DNA of 64,000 nt, taken from the NCBI GenBank assembly GCA_016803235.1, contig JADCLI010000018.1:38287-102286 (forward strand), in the 5' to 3' direction. Positions 34,777 through 43,148 of the stretch are shown here, in pieces. Every line of letters starts with the position of its first letter. Positions within the stretch are counted from its first letter, which is position 1. Origin of the DNA: Pimelobacter simplex (lineage in GTDB: Bacteria; Actinomycetota; Actinomycetes; Propionibacteriales; Nocardioidaceae). Position numbers and translations under genes: made by a program. The notes beneath the pieces were generated by a model. The model was not told where the DNA came from, made no database searches, and saw nothing but the letters and a program-made list of their open reading frames with translations.

Positions 34777-34855
34777 GGACTGAAATCTAGTGGGTGCGCC
34801 CGGCGGCTACGCTCCCGTCCCAGGTCACGATCGTCACGACAACCCAGGGGGCGCC

Positions 34856-35911
34856 ATGCGGCTCGGCATGATCATCGACTACTCCGGCGGCTTCGCCGAG
34901 ACCGTGGAGCTGCTCCAGGAGTACGAGCGCAACGGCCTCGACCTGGTCGCGATGCCGGAGGCGTACTCCTTCGACGCGGTCAGCCAGCTCGGCTACATCG
35001 CCGCGAAGACCGAGCGGCTCGAGCTGATGTCGGCGATCTTCCAGATCTACACGCGCACCCCGTCGCTCACCGCGATGACTGCCGCCGGCCTCGACTTCGT
35101 CTCCGACGGCCGGTTCACGCTCGGCCTCGGCGCGAGCGGCCCGCAGGTGATCGAGGGCTTCCACGGCGTGAAGTACGACGCCCCGCTGGGTCGCACCCGC
35201 GAGGTGATCGAGATCTGCCGGCAGGTGTGGAAGCGCCAGCCGGTCGAGTTCGCGGGCAAGCACTACGACGTCCCGCTCACCAAGGAGAAGGGCGGCTCGG
35301 GCCTGGGGAAGCCGCTCAAGATCATCAACCACCCGGTCCGCAGCGAGATCCCGATCTCGGTCGCCGCGCTCGGACCGAAGAACGTCGCCCTCGTCGCCGA
35401 GCTCGCCAACGGTTGGCAGCCGCTGTTCTTCCACCCCGGCAAGCGCGACCTCGCCTGGGGAGAGCCGCTGGCGGAGGGATTCGCGAAGCGTGATCCCGCA
35501 CTCGGCGAGCTCGACATCCAGCTCCAGATCGCCTTCCACCTCGGCGAGCCGTCGCCGGAGGCGGTGCAGGCGATCCGCAACCAGCTGGCCCTGTACGTCG
35601 GCGGGATGGGCGCGCGCGACAAGAACTTCTACAACCAGCTGGCCTGCCGCTACGGCTACGAGGCCGAGGCCAAGGAGATCCAGGACCTCTACCTCTCGGG
35701 TGCGAAGGCGGAGGCCGCGGCCGCCGTACCCCAGGAGCTGGTGGACGCCGTCACCCTGCTCGGCGACGAGGACGCGATCCGCCGGCAGGTGGCGGAGTTC
35801 CACGGCGCGGGGGTCCGGACCTTCCTGCTGAACCCGCTCGCCGAGAGCGACGAGGAGAAGGTCGCGCAGGTGCGCCGGCTCTCCGAGATCGTCAAGGAGG
35901 TCGCCCCGTGA
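34856..35911 (+). CDS. LLM class F420-dependent oxidoreductase
   Basis: Luciferase-like oxidoreductase of 351 residues, in the longer actinobacterial F420 subgroup. It contains LDLVAMPEAYSFDAVSQLGYIAAKTERLELMSAI, FVSDGRFTLGLGASGPQVIEG, and a C-terminal KNFYNQLACRYGYEAEAKEIQDLYLSG typical of that group (outlines). ATG at 34856 has AGGGGG upstream. The stop overlaps the crotonase gene by 4 bp, so the two act in one pathway, probably acyl-CoA or ring degradation. Confidence 0.87.
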   Translation: MRLGMIIDYSGGFAETVELLQEYERNGLDLVAMPEAYSFDAVSQLGYIAAKTERLELMSAIFQIYTRTPSLTAMTAAGLDFVSDGRFTLGLGASGPQVIEGFHGVKYDAPLGRTREVIEICRQVWKRQPVEFAGKHYDVPLTKEKGGSGLGKPLKIINHPVRSEIPISVAALGPKNVALVAELANGWQPLFFHPGKRDLAWGEPLAEGFAKRDPALGELDIQLQIAFHLGEPSPEAVQAIRNQLALYVGGMGARDKNFYNQLACRYGYEAEAKEIQDLYLSGAKAEAAAAVPQELVDAVTLLGDEDAIRRQVAEFHGAGVRTFLLNPLAESDEEKVAQVRRLSEIVKEVAP

Positions 35912-36723
35912 CCGAGCGCCGGTTCACCGTCACCCGCGACGGTGCGGTCGCCACCGTCGGCCTCGCCGGTCCGGGCGGCAAGGCGGTCATGGACGAGGCC
36001 TTCTTCGCGGAGCTGGCCGCGACCTTCACCGAGCTCGACGCCGACGACGAGGTCCGCGCCGTCGTCCTGGCCGGTGCGGGCGACCACTTCTCCTACGGCC
36101 TCGACCTGGCCGCAGCCGCCGGCACCTTCGCGCCGTTGCGCCAGGCCACCCACGCCGGCGCCCGGCAGGAGCTGATGGCGTTGATCCGCCGCTGGCAGGC
36201 GGCGCTCGACACCGTCGCGAACCTCCGCAAGCCCACCGTCGCCGCCGTCACCGGCTGGTGCATCGGCGGTGGTGTCGACCTCGCCGTCGCCTGCGACGTC
36301 CGGATCGCCTCGGCCGACGCGGTGTTCAGCGTGCGCGAGGCCAAGGTCGGGATCGTCGCCGACCTCGGCAGCCTGCAGCGCCTGGTCGGCGTCATCGGCG
36401 ACGGCCACCTGCGCGAGCTCGCCCTCACCGGCGACGACGTGGACGCCGCCCGTGCGGCCCAGATCGGCCTGGTCAACCACGTCCACGCCACCCCCGACGA
36501 GGCGCGGACGGCGGCCGCCGGGATCGCGGCCCGCATGGCCGCCAACTCGCCGCTGGTCCTGCGCGGCATCAAGGACGTCCTCGACACCGAGCGCGGCCCG
36601 CGGGTCGAGGCCGGCCTGCGCTACACCGCGGTGTGGAACTCGGCCTTCCTGCTCAGCGACGACCTCGACGAGGCGATGCTGGCGTTCCTCGAGCGGCGCC
36701 CGCCGGAGTTCACCGGCCGCTGA
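35908..36723 (+). CDS. Enoyl-CoA hydratase/isomerase, dienoyl-CoA-isomerase-like
   Basis: Crotonase-fold protein of 271 residues. The oxyanion-hole loops are AGAGDHFSYGLDL and GWCIGGGVDLAVACDVRIAS. REAKVGIVADLGSLQRLVGVIG retains the Glu and Asp spaced as in delta3,5-delta2,4-dienoyl-CoA isomerases (ECH1: EVDVGLAADVGTLQRL). Isomerisation of a dienoyl-CoA is therefore more likely than simple hydration. It is translationally coupled to the LLM gene and overlaps the convergent DUF4031 gene by 14 bp. Confidence 0.85.
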   Translation: MTERRFTVTRDGAVATVGLAGPGGKAVMDEAFFAELAATFTELDADDEVRAVVLAGAGDHFSYGLDLAAAAGTFAPLRQATHAGARQELMALIRRWQAALDTVANLRKPTVAAVTGWCIGGGVDLAVACDVRIASADAVFSVREAKVGIVADLGSLQRLVGVIGDGHLRELALTGDDVDAARAAQIGLVNHVHATPDEARTAAAGIAARMAANSPLVLRGIKDVLDTERGPRVEAGLRYTAVWNSAFLLSDDLDEAMLAFLERRPPEFTGR

Positions 36724-37009
36724 CGGCCGCGCGCTTCGCCCGCGTGATCGCGGCGACGGCCCGCCCGTAGGTGATCGGCACGGCGCCCAGTGCCAGAGCC
36801 CGCTGCCGGGTCGGCTCGGTGACGTCGAAGTGCTCCCGCGCGGTGCCCGGGTTCTGGATCCAGCGCGCCTCGATGCCGAGCCGCTCGGCGAACGCCAGCA
36901 GCTCGCGACGGCCCGCCTCGCCCGGCAGGTCGGAGAGCAGGTGCGACCACACGCCGTCGACGGGACCGACCACGGCCTCCAGCTGCATGTCGTCGACGTA
37001 CACGGTCAC
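36710..37009 (-). CDS. DUF4031 domain protein
   Basis: Small cytoplasmic protein of 99 residues matching DUF4031: MTVYVDDMQLEAVVG start, WSHLLSD, LLAFAERLGIEARWIQNP and HFDVTEPTRQRALALGAVPITYG. Function of the family is unknown. It is divergent from the Ser/Thr kinase gene, 53 bp away. Confidence 0.8.
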   Translation of the reverse strand: MTVYVDDMQLEAVVGPVDGVWSHLLSDLPGEAGRRELLAFAERLGIEARWIQNPGTAREHFDVTEPTRQRALALGAVPITYGRAVAAITRAKRAAVSGR

Positions 37010-37062
37010 GGGGGCCAGCCTCCCATTTGCCCGGTCGGCGGGCGTGACGCAGGATCGGGGCC

Positions 37063-38811
37063 ATGGGCGGCTCGGAGCCTCGCACGGGGGACTGGTTGGG
37101 CAGGTACCGGCTCGAGGAGGTCCTCGGCCGGGGCGGGATGGGCACCGTCTGGCGTGCCCATGACCCCCAGCTCGAGCGCGACGTCGCCCTCAAGGTGATC
37201 AACCCCGTCCTCGGGCAGGATGACGAGTTCCGCGAGCGGTTCCGCCGCGAGGCCGTCGTCCTCTCGCGGATGGACAGCGCCCACGTGGTCGCGGTCTTCG
37301 ACCACGGCGAGCAGGACGGCGCGCCGTACCTGGTGACCCAGCTCGTCCGCGGCGGCGACCTGAGCGCGGTGCTGCGCTCGCGCGGAGCCCTCGAGCCGTC
37401 GTACGCCGTCGACCTGGCCTGCCAGGTCCTCGAGGGCCTCGCCGACGCCCACGCGATCGGGGTGGTGCATCGCGACGTGAAGCCGTCCAACGTGCTGCTG
37501 CGCGACGACGGATCGACCGCCTACCTGTGTGACTTCGGCATCGCCACCTCGCCCGGCGCCGAGCTCACCCGGACCGGCGTGCTGGTCGGCTCGGCGGCGT
37601 ACATGGCCCCCGAGCGGCACTCCGGCGACACCGGAGCGGCCGGGGTCGCGGGCGACGTGTACTCCGCCGGCTGCCTGCTGTGGACGATGCTGACCGGCAC
37701 CCCGCCGTACGTCGGCAGCGATGCCGAGGTCGCGATGGGACACCTGCGCGGACCGCTCCCGCAGGTGCCCGGGCGTGGCCCGTTCCTCGATGGTCTCAAC
37801 GCCGTCCTGCGCCGCGCACTCGCGAAGGACCCGCGGCGCCGCTACCCGTCGGCGAGGGCGATGCTCGGCGACCTGGCCGCCCTGCGCGCGACGGCACCGG
37901 AGGGCCTCGCGCTGCCCGACGTCACCGCCGTCCGGCAGCCTCTCGACGCACCGGCCCGGGGAGCACTGCGGCGCCGCCTGGTCGCGACCACCCTGGTGCT
38001 GGCCCTCGTCGGGCTGGCGGTGTACGTCGGCTCCCTGCTCGGCGGCGTCGACATGTCGCCGTCCGTGCTGACCGCCGACGACCCCTCGAGGTCGACCGGT
38101 GCGCCCTCCACGGTCGAGACGCCGCCCGTCCCGCCGCCGTCACCGACCCGCACGCCCCGGCCGAGGAAGGCGTCCAGCACCCCCGAGCCGGTCGACCCCG
38201 GACCGGTCGACCCCGGACCGGTCGACCCCGGACCGGTGGACGAGCCGGCGTCACCGACGAAGCCGACGAGGAAGCCGAAGCCCACGTCGACCCCGAGCCC
38301 CACCCCGCTGCCGACACCCACCTTCCGCTGCTGGACCGGAGCAGAGGTGGTCGCCGGCGCCGAGTGCGCCCTGCCCACCGGCTGGGCCGGTGCCCAGTGG
38401 GTGTTCCCGGGCGTCGCGTCCGCGCCGGCCTGCAAGCCCTGGTCACTGAAGGCGAGCGGGTACGTCGAGGGCTGGCACTGCGCCGCGAGGACGCCGGACG
38501 GCACCTATCGGCACCTGACGGTCACGCGCTGGTCCGCCGCCGGCGCGGCCACCCGCTACTACTACGGCGCGTACAACCCCGACAAGAACCGGGTCAACCA
38601 GCCCTGGGCCGGCCGCGACCTCGTCTACGGCAAGCGGCTCGGCGGCTTCATCGGCAAGGCCGTCTACCACTCCGACCGCGTGTACACGCACTCCGGCACC
38701 AACGCCTGGGTGTTCTCGGCCTGGGCCAACACGAGCGCCAAGGTGCAGTCGATGTTCGACTACGTGACGTTCCGCAAACCCACGCAGTTCCGGGGCGTCC
38801 CCCTGAGATGA
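37063..38811 (+). CDS. Transmembrane Ser/Thr protein kinase (PknB-like) with secreted C-terminal domain
   Basis: Receptor-type Hanks kinase of 582 residues. The kinase domain is at about residues 11-275: GRGGMGTVWRAHD, ALKVI (Lys), HRDVKPSNV (catalytic loop), DFGIATS and YMAPERH. A Pro/Ala linker and one membrane helix follow (about 308-328, VATTLVLALVGLAVYVGSLL). An extracellular Pro/Thr-rich stalk carries three DPGPV repeats. The last 165 residues form a Cys-containing domain (RCWTGAEV, GWHCAART) with no PASTA repeats. It ends at a bidirectional terminator facing the NlpC/P60 gene. Confidence 0.9.
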   Translation: MGGSEPRTGDWLGRYRLEEVLGRGGMGTVWRAHDPQLERDVALKVINPVLGQDDEFRERFRREAVVLSRMDSAHVVAVFDHGEQDGAPYLVTQLVRGGDLSAVLRSRGALEPSYAVDLACQVLEGLADAHAIGVVHRDVKPSNVLLRDDGSTAYLCDFGIATSPGAELTRTGVLVGSAAYMAPERHSGDTGAAGVAGDVYSAGCLLWTMLTGTPPYVGSDAEVAMGHLRGPLPQVPGRGPFLDGLNAVLRRALAKDPRRRYPSARAMLGDLAALRATAPEGLALPDVTAVRQPLDAPARGALRRRLVATTLVLALVGLAVYVGSLLGGVDMSPSVLTADDPSRSTGAPSTVETPPVPPPSPTRTPRPRKASSTPEPVDPGPVDPGPVDPGPVDEPASPTKPTRKPKPTSTPSPTPLPTPTFRCWTGAEVVAGAECALPTGWAGAQWVFPGVASAPACKPWSLKASGYVEGWHCAARTPDGTYRHLTVTRWSAAGAATRYYYGAYNPDKNRVNQPWAGRDLVYGKRLGGFIGKAVYHSDRVYTHSGTNAWVFSAWANTSAKVQSMFDYVTFRKPTQFRGVPLR

Positions 38812-38814
38812 CCC

Positions 38815-38849
38815 GACCGCCGGTCCCCCTCATACGGAGACCGGCGGTC
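38815..38849. terminator. Bidirectional terminator between kinase and NlpC/P60 genes
   Basis: An 11-bp perfect stem (GACCGCCGGTC with GACCGGCGGTC) and a 13-nt loop in the 52-bp convergent gap. Confidence 0.75.
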
Positions 38850-38863
38850 GATGGATCAAGTGG

Positions 38864-39418
38864 TCAGCGGACCCGGCCGTAGAAGACCGAGCCGGTCCAG
38901 ATCGGGTCACGGCGGACCGGGACACCGGGCCGCGAGGCGTGCCACAGCGTGCGGTTCCCGGCGTAGATGCCGACGTGGTAGACCCGGCCGCCGCTGGTGA
39001 AGAACACCAGGTCGCCGACCTGGGGGTTGCGGATGCGCTGGGTGGCCCCGGCCTGCGCACCCGACGTGCGCGGCAGGTTCTCACCCACGTGGCGGTACAC
39101 CCACTGCACCAGGCCAGAGCAGTCGAAGGCGTTCGGGCCGGCGGCGCCGTACGCGTAGGGCTTGCCGGCGCGCGAGCGGACCGTGTCCATGACCCGGTCG
39201 ATGCGCTTCTTGGCCTTCTTCTTTGCCTTCTTCGCCTTGTCCTCGGCGGACACGTGGGAGTGGTCGGCGGCCTCGTCCTTGGCGATCTCGGCAGCGGGGA
39301 CGAGCGAGGAGCCGCCGCCGTCGGCCTGGGCCGCCGGCGCGGGCGAGAACAGGCTCGCCGAGGCGAGCACGGGTACGACGAGCAGGCGCGCGGCAACGCG
39401 CGACGTGATGGTGGACAT
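38864..39418 (-). CDS. Secreted NlpC/P60 peptidoglycan endopeptidase
   Basis: Exported cell-wall hydrolase of 184 residues. A signal peptide spans about residues 1-33 (RLLVVPVLASASLFSPAPAAQA), followed by a Lys-rich helical linker (EDKAKKAKKKAKKRIDR) and the NlpC/P60 domain from about residue 78. The catalytic Cys is in NAFDCSGLVQWVY, His in YHVGIYAG and the third residue in LWHASRPG. It cuts peptide cross-links in peptidoglycan. A probable c-di-AMP riboswitch lies in the 5' leader, as for many actinobacterial NlpC/P60 and Rpf genes. Confidence 0.9.
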   Translation of the reverse strand: MSTITSRVAARLLVVPVLASASLFSPAPAAQADGGGSSLVPAAEIAKDEAADHSHVSAEDKAKKAKKKAKKRIDRVMDTVRSRAGKPYAYGAAGPNAFDCSGLVQWVYRHVGENLPRTSGAQAGATQRIRNPQVGDLVFFTSGGRVYHVGIYAGNRTLWHASRPGVPVRRDPIWTGSVFYGRVR

Positions 39419-39427
39419 CAGAGGAAC

Positions 39428-39600
39428 TCCGCAGCGGCGCCTGCGAGAGATGACCTGTCGGGCTTGGGCTGCTGGTGCCCAGGGACGTGCGTCCCTTCGC
39501 CCCGAGCCGGATCACTCCGGCGGACTGCCTGGGTCTCCCGTGTCCGCGCTTACTTCATCGTGCTCGATGTCTCCCCACCGTCGAGCGCGGACCTCGGCGC
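39428..39600 (-). promoter_or_regulatory. Probable ydaO/yuaA (c-di-AMP) riboswitch
   Basis: The leader of the NlpC/P60 gene contains, in order on the minus strand, GGGAGACCCAGGC, CCGGAGTGATCCGG, and near its end CCCGACAGGTCATC followed by TCTCGCAGGCG. These match the conserved GGGGGACCCA and CCCGACAGCTAACCTCG(C)AGGCG blocks of the ydaO class. The class normally turns genes off when c-di-AMP is high and often precedes cell-wall hydrolases in actinobacteria. Boundaries are approximate. The rest of the 329-bp gap up to 39747 shows nothing clear. Confidence 0.7.
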
Positions 39601-39747
39601 GACGCGGGCGGCCTCCCCGGGTCGGGAAGGTCTCGTCGTCCAGTGCACCCCGTCCGCAAGGGGGAGCGCAGTGCTCGTCATCACATTCAGGGGGTGGCGA
39701 TCCTCACCCCGCGATGGCGTAACGCTCACCGTGGTCGGGACTGCCGA

Positions 39748-40419
39748 TCAGCCCGGGAAGTGCGGATCGGCCAGCAGGTACTGGGCGAGCCGGCCCTCCC
39801 GGCCGCGGTGCGGGCGCACCGGCTCGGGCACCATCCGGCCCTCGGCGGTGTCCCAGAACCGGTCGACCAGCAGTGCGCACCGGCGGGCCAGGCGACCGGT
39901 CAGGCCGTGGTGGGGAAGGTACGGGTGCGGCCGGGTCGGCACCCGCTTCTCGGTGCGGTAGAGCTGCTCGGCGAGGTCGCTGCGCAGGTGCTCGTCGGTG
40001 ACGGCGGCCAGACGGTCGACCAGTTCGAGCTCGAGGGTGCGCAGGGCGGCCAGCTCGCGCTCGATCTCCTCCCAGATGCCGGCCCAGGGCCGTCGTACGA
40101 CGAACGTCGAGCCGTAGAGCTTGGCCTTGAGCTGGCTGAGCGCGATCTCGAGGCGCTTGCTCTGCAGGGCGAGCGCGTGGGCGTGCTGCTGGCCCTGGTC
40201 GAGATGACGGCGGGCCGCAGGGGCGAGCACGGCGTTCGCGGCCGCGACGTGGCGGCTGGTGCTGGCGAGGAACGGGTCGGCCGCGCTGAGGGCGGCGCGG
40301 GGCCGGCCCGAGGTGGGCCGCGACGTCTCGGCGCTGCGCAACCGGGCCTGCAGCACGGCGTGGGTCTGCGTGACGGTGTCGGCGAGGACGTCGGCGCCGG
40401 TGGACGGGCTCTCGTTCAT
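39748..40419 (-). CDS. Hypothetical helical protein
   Basis: Protein of 223 residues that I do not recognise. It is mostly alpha-helical with long charged helices (ALQSKRLEIALSQLKAKLYG, WEEIERELAALRTLELELVDRLAAV) and no signal peptide or membrane helix. The C-terminus is His/Arg/Pro-rich (RPHPYLPHHGLTGRLARR). GGAGGTGGAG precedes the ATG closely. It lies downstream of the GAPDH terminator and is probably independently expressed. Confidence 0.65.
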   Translation of the reverse strand: MNESPSTGADVLADTVTQTHAVLQARLRSAETSRPTSGRPRAALSAADPFLASTSRHVAAANAVLAPAARRHLDQGQQHAHALALQSKRLEIALSQLKAKLYGSTFVVRRPWAGIWEEIERELAALRTLELELVDRLAAVTDEHLRSDLAEQLYRTEKRVPTRPHPYLPHHGLTGRLARRCALLVDRFWDTAEGRMVPEPVRPHRGREGRLAQYLLADPHFPG

Positions 40420-40457
40420 GGCTCCACCTCCGAGTGTGAACCCCCCTCAAATGCAGT

Positions 40458-40502
40458 GTGCGCCGGTCCCGACCCCCGTGCAAGGGGCCGGGACCGGCGC
40501 AC
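40458..40502 (-). terminator. Strong terminator after the GAPDH gene
   Basis: A 14-bp perfect outer stem (GTGCGCCGGTCCCG with CGGGACCGGCGCAC) plus inner CCCC/GGGG pairing, just downstream of the GAPDH stop at 40532 and before the helical-protein gene. Confidence 0.8.
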
Positions 40503-40531
40503 GCACCGGCCCGAAGAGCCGGATGAGAGCG

Positions 40532-41971
40532 TCAGGCGCGCGGCAGCGTCGTGTACTCGACGCCGCAGATGTACTGCACCGTGCGCAGCACCTGGCAGGA
40601 GTAGCCGAACTCGTTGTCGTACCAGACGTAGAGGATGGCCGAGTCGCCGTCGACGATCGAGGCGCCGCCGTCGACGATCGAGGCCGCGCGGGCGCCGATG
40701 AAGTCGGTGGACACGGCGTCGGAGGCGGTCGTGTAGTCGAGGTTGCGCGCCAGCGGCCCGACCAGCGATGCCTTGCGCAGGTGGTCGTTGACCTCCTCCC
40801 GGGTGGTCTCGCGCTTGAGCTGCAGGCTCAGGATCGCGATCGAGACGTCCGGCGTGGGGACCCGGATGGAGTTGCCGGTGATCCGGGCCTGCAGGTCCGG
40901 CAGGACCTTCGCGACGGCGGACGCGGCGCCGGTCTCGGTGATGACCAGGTTGAGCGGTGCGGAGCGACCGCGGCGGTCGGCCTTGTGGTAGTTGTCGAGC
41001 AGGTTTTGGTCGTTGGTGAACGAGTGCACCGTCTCGACGTGGCCGCGCACGATGCCGAACTCGTCCTCCATCGCCTTGAGCGGCGGGACGATCGCGTTGG
41101 TCGTGCAGGACGCGCAGGAGAGCACCTTCTCGTCGAGGTCGACGTCGAGGTGGTTGACGCCGTGCACGATGTTCGGGACGTCGCCCTTGCCCGGCGCGGT
41201 CAGCAGGACCTTCGCGATGCCGGGACGCAGGTGCCCGGACAGGCCCTCGCGGTCGCGCCAGATGCCGGTGTTGTCGATCAGGATGGCGTCGTTGATGCCG
41301 TACTCGGTGTAGTCGACCTCCGCGGGGGAGTTCGAGTAGATCACCTGGATCACGTTGCCGTTGGCGATGATCTGGTTCTTCTCCTCGTCGACCGTGATCG
41401 ACCCGTTGAAGGCACCGTGGATCGAGTCGCGGCGCAGCAGCGAGGCGCGCTTCTTGAGGTCGTCGCCCTTGCCCTTGCGGACGACGACGGCCCGCAGCCG
41501 CAGGCCGTTGCCGGACCCGGACTTCTCAACGAGCAGGCGCGCGACGAGGCGGCCGATGCGGCCGAAGCCGTAGAGGACGACGTCCTGCGAGGACGGCGCG
41601 GGGAGCTTGTTGTCACCGGTGGCCTCGGCGAGCGCGGCGGCGGTGAAGTCGGCGACCGACTGTCCGTCACCGGCGGCGCGGTGGGCCCGGATCAGCAGCG
41701 CGAGGTCGACCTTGGCGGCGCCCAGGTCGAGCGCGGCGATCGCCTCGAGGAAGGGGAAGGTGTCCTTGACCGACAGCTCGACGCCGTCGATCTGGCGGGC
41801 GTAGCGGTGCGTCTTGAGGATGTCGATGACCGACTTGTTCACCAGCGAGCGGCTGTGGAGCAGGATCGTGACGTCCTTCTCGCGGTGCAGCTTGCCGACG
41901 ATCGGGATCATCGCCTCGGCGAGCTCCTCGTGGTGCTTCCAGCGAGTGAACTTCTCTTCGGTGGTGCTCAA
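40532..41971 (-). CDS. gap: Glyceraldehyde-3-phosphate dehydrogenase, long form
   Basis: GAPDH of 479 residues, about 140 longer than classical GapA because of an N-terminal helical extension (residues 1-125). The NAD(P) site is VVLYGFGRIGRLVARLL and the catalytic Cys is in SCASCTTNAIVPPL, followed by the usual SVHxF-like VETVHSFTNDQNLLDNYH. The C-terminal part carries a short tandem duplication (SIVDGGASIVDGD) encoded by a repeated 17-bp stretch at about 40650-40690. It interconverts glyceraldehyde-3-phosphate and 1,3-bisphosphoglycerate. This long class occurs in actinobacteria and proteobacteria beside the classical form. Confidence 0.9.
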   Translation of the reverse strand: MSTTEEKFTRWKHHEELAEAMIPIVGKLHREKDVTILLHSRSLVNKSVIDILKTHRYARQIDGVELSVKDTFPFLEAIAALDLGAAKVDLALLIRAHRAAGDGQSVADFTAAALAEATGDNKLPAPSSQDVVLYGFGRIGRLVARLLVEKSGSGNGLRLRAVVVRKGKGDDLKKRASLLRRDSIHGAFNGSITVDEEKNQIIANGNVIQVIYSNSPAEVDYTEYGINDAILIDNTGIWRDREGLSGHLRPGIAKVLLTAPGKGDVPNIVHGVNHLDVDLDEKVLSCASCTTNAIVPPLKAMEDEFGIVRGHVETVHSFTNDQNLLDNYHKADRRGRSAPLNLVITETGAASAVAKVLPDLQARITGNSIRVPTPDVSIAILSLQLKRETTREEVNDHLRKASLVGPLARNLDYTTASDAVSTDFIGARAASIVDGGASIVDGDSAILYVWYDNEFGYSCQVLRTVQYICGVEYTTLPRA

Positions 41972-42013
41972 CGCTTCCCCTCTTAGCAGGTCGACAAAGC
42001 CGCTTGATGGTAG

Positions 42014-42029
42014 GCCCCCTCACGGGGGC
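42014..42029 (-). terminator. Short GC hairpin between VOC and GAPDH genes
   Basis: GCCCCC-TCAC-GGGGGC. It would end transcription of the VOC gene before the GAPDH gene on the same strand. Confidence 0.45.
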
Positions 42030-42067
42030 GACGGCTAATCGGGCCGCTCGGTGGGACGCGTGCAGTC

Positions 42068-42115
42068 GGTCACAGCACGGGGTCACAGCCGGGGTCACAG
42101 CCGGGGTCACAGCAC
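42068..42115. repeat. Four 12-bp tandem repeats at the 3' end of the VOC gene
   Basis: Period-12 unit GGGTCACAGCCG, four copies with changes in the first and last. The last copy includes the VOC stop codon (42107-42109). It may be a slippage product. Confidence 0.8.
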
Positions 42116-42604
42116 CTTGGTGCCGTACATCTCTCCGAGCGGGTCGGCCAGCAGCTCCAGGCGCTCGCCGTCGGGGCCGGGGAAGTACAGGGAGACCCTC
42201 GACTCCAGGTGGTACTCGACGCCGGCGTCGTCGAGCTTGGCCCGCAGGTAGTCCCACTTCTCCCGCGTCACCGAGATGGCGAGGTGGTGGTGCCCGCCGA
42301 GCACCTCGGCGTACGGCCCGAGGTCGAGGCCGGGCAGGGTGAAGAAGGCCAGCAGGTTGCCCGCGCCCACGTCGAAGAAGAAGTGGTCGGAGCCGGCGTA
42401 GTCGCGGTTCTCGAAGATCTCCGTCAGTGGGAACTCCAGCAGCCCCTGGTAGAAGTCGATCGTCCGGCGGACGTCGGACGACAGCAGGGCGGCGTGGTGG
42501 ATCCCGCGGGCGCTGCTCTCCGGGCGCTCGCCCTCGGGAGCGAGGTACTCCTTCTTGATCCGCTCGCGGTCCCGGGTGATCGCGTCGAGGTCGATGGTTG
42601 CCAT
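42107..42604 (-). CDS. VOC (glyoxalase/bleomycin-resistance/dioxygenase) family protein
   Basis: Metalloprotein of 165 residues with a paired betaalphabetabetabeta fold. Candidate metal ligands are His in ARGIHHAALLS, His in GGHHHLAIS and Glu in GERLELLAD. The function may be lyase or dioxygenase-like on an aromatic or electrophilic substrate. It is divergent from a MarR regulator with a 59-bp shared promoter, the common pattern for substrate-induced detoxification genes. GGAGGAGA precedes the start. Confidence 0.8.
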   Translation of the reverse strand: MATIDLDAITRDRERIKKEYLAPEGERPESSARGIHHAALLSSDVRRTIDFYQGLLEFPLTEIFENRDYAGSDHFFFDVGAGNLLAFFTLPGLDLGPYAEVLGGHHHLAISVTREKWDYLRAKLDDAGVEYHLESRVSLYFPGPDGERLELLADPLGEMYGTKVL

Positions 42605-42663
42605 GTCAACTACTCTCCTCCGAGGTCGTGGATATGTCAACATTCGCCGCTAGAATGACACCG
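42605..42663. promoter_or_regulatory. Divergent VOC/MarR promoter with repeated ATGTCAAC
   Basis: ATGTCAAC occurs at about 42603-42610 and 42633-42640. The second copy contains the dyad ATGT-TG-ACAT on the minus strand and a TTGACA -35-like hexamer for the VOC gene. TAGAAT at 42650-42655 is a -10-like element placed so that the marR mRNA would be almost leaderless. MarR binding here is inferred. Confidence 0.45.
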
Positions 42664-43131
42664 ATGAGTACGACGACGCGATGGCTCGATGCCGAGGAGA
42701 CCCAGGCCTGGCGCGCCTGGGTGGACCTCAACAACCGGCTCTTCGCGCGCCTCAACCGCGAGCTGCAGGCCGCCAGCGGCTTGTCCATCTCCGACTACGA
42801 GATCCTCGTCGCGCTCACCGACGACGACGTGCCCGAGCGCTCGCTGCGGATGTACGAGCTCGGCGAGCGCCTGCAGTGGGAGAAGAGCAGGGTCTCCAAG
42901 CAGGTCTCCCGGATGGAGGCCCGCGGCCTCGTCGTGCGCCGCCACTGCGCCGACGACCGGCGCGGCGCCTTCGTCGACCTGACCGACGCCGGCCAGGCCG
43001 CCATCGACGCCGCCGCCCCCGGCCACGTCGCACTCGTGCGTGAGCTGTTCTTCGACGGGCTCAGCGGCGACCAGGTGCGCAGCCTGGGCCGCTTCGCCAC
43101 CACCGTCCTCGACCGGCTCGCGGAGGACTGA
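42664..43131 (+). CDS. MarR family transcriptional regulator
   Basis: Winged-helix regulator of 155 residues: SISDYEILVALTDDD, MYELGERLQWEKSRVSKQVSRMEARGLVVRRHCADDRRGAFVDLTDAG, the classic MarR DNA-binding block and wing. No strong ribosome binding site precedes ATG 42664, and a TAGAAT box sits 9 bp upstream, so a leaderless mRNA is likely. It probably represses the divergent VOC gene and itself. Confidence 0.87.
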   Translation: MSTTTRWLDAEETQAWRAWVDLNNRLFARLNRELQAASGLSISDYEILVALTDDDVPERSLRMYELGERLQWEKSRVSKQVSRMEARGLVVRRHCADDRRGAFVDLTDAGQAAIDAAAPGHVALVRELFFDGLSGDQVRSLGRFATTVLDRLAED

Positions 43132-43148
43132 GTCCGGCGGCGCCGCTC

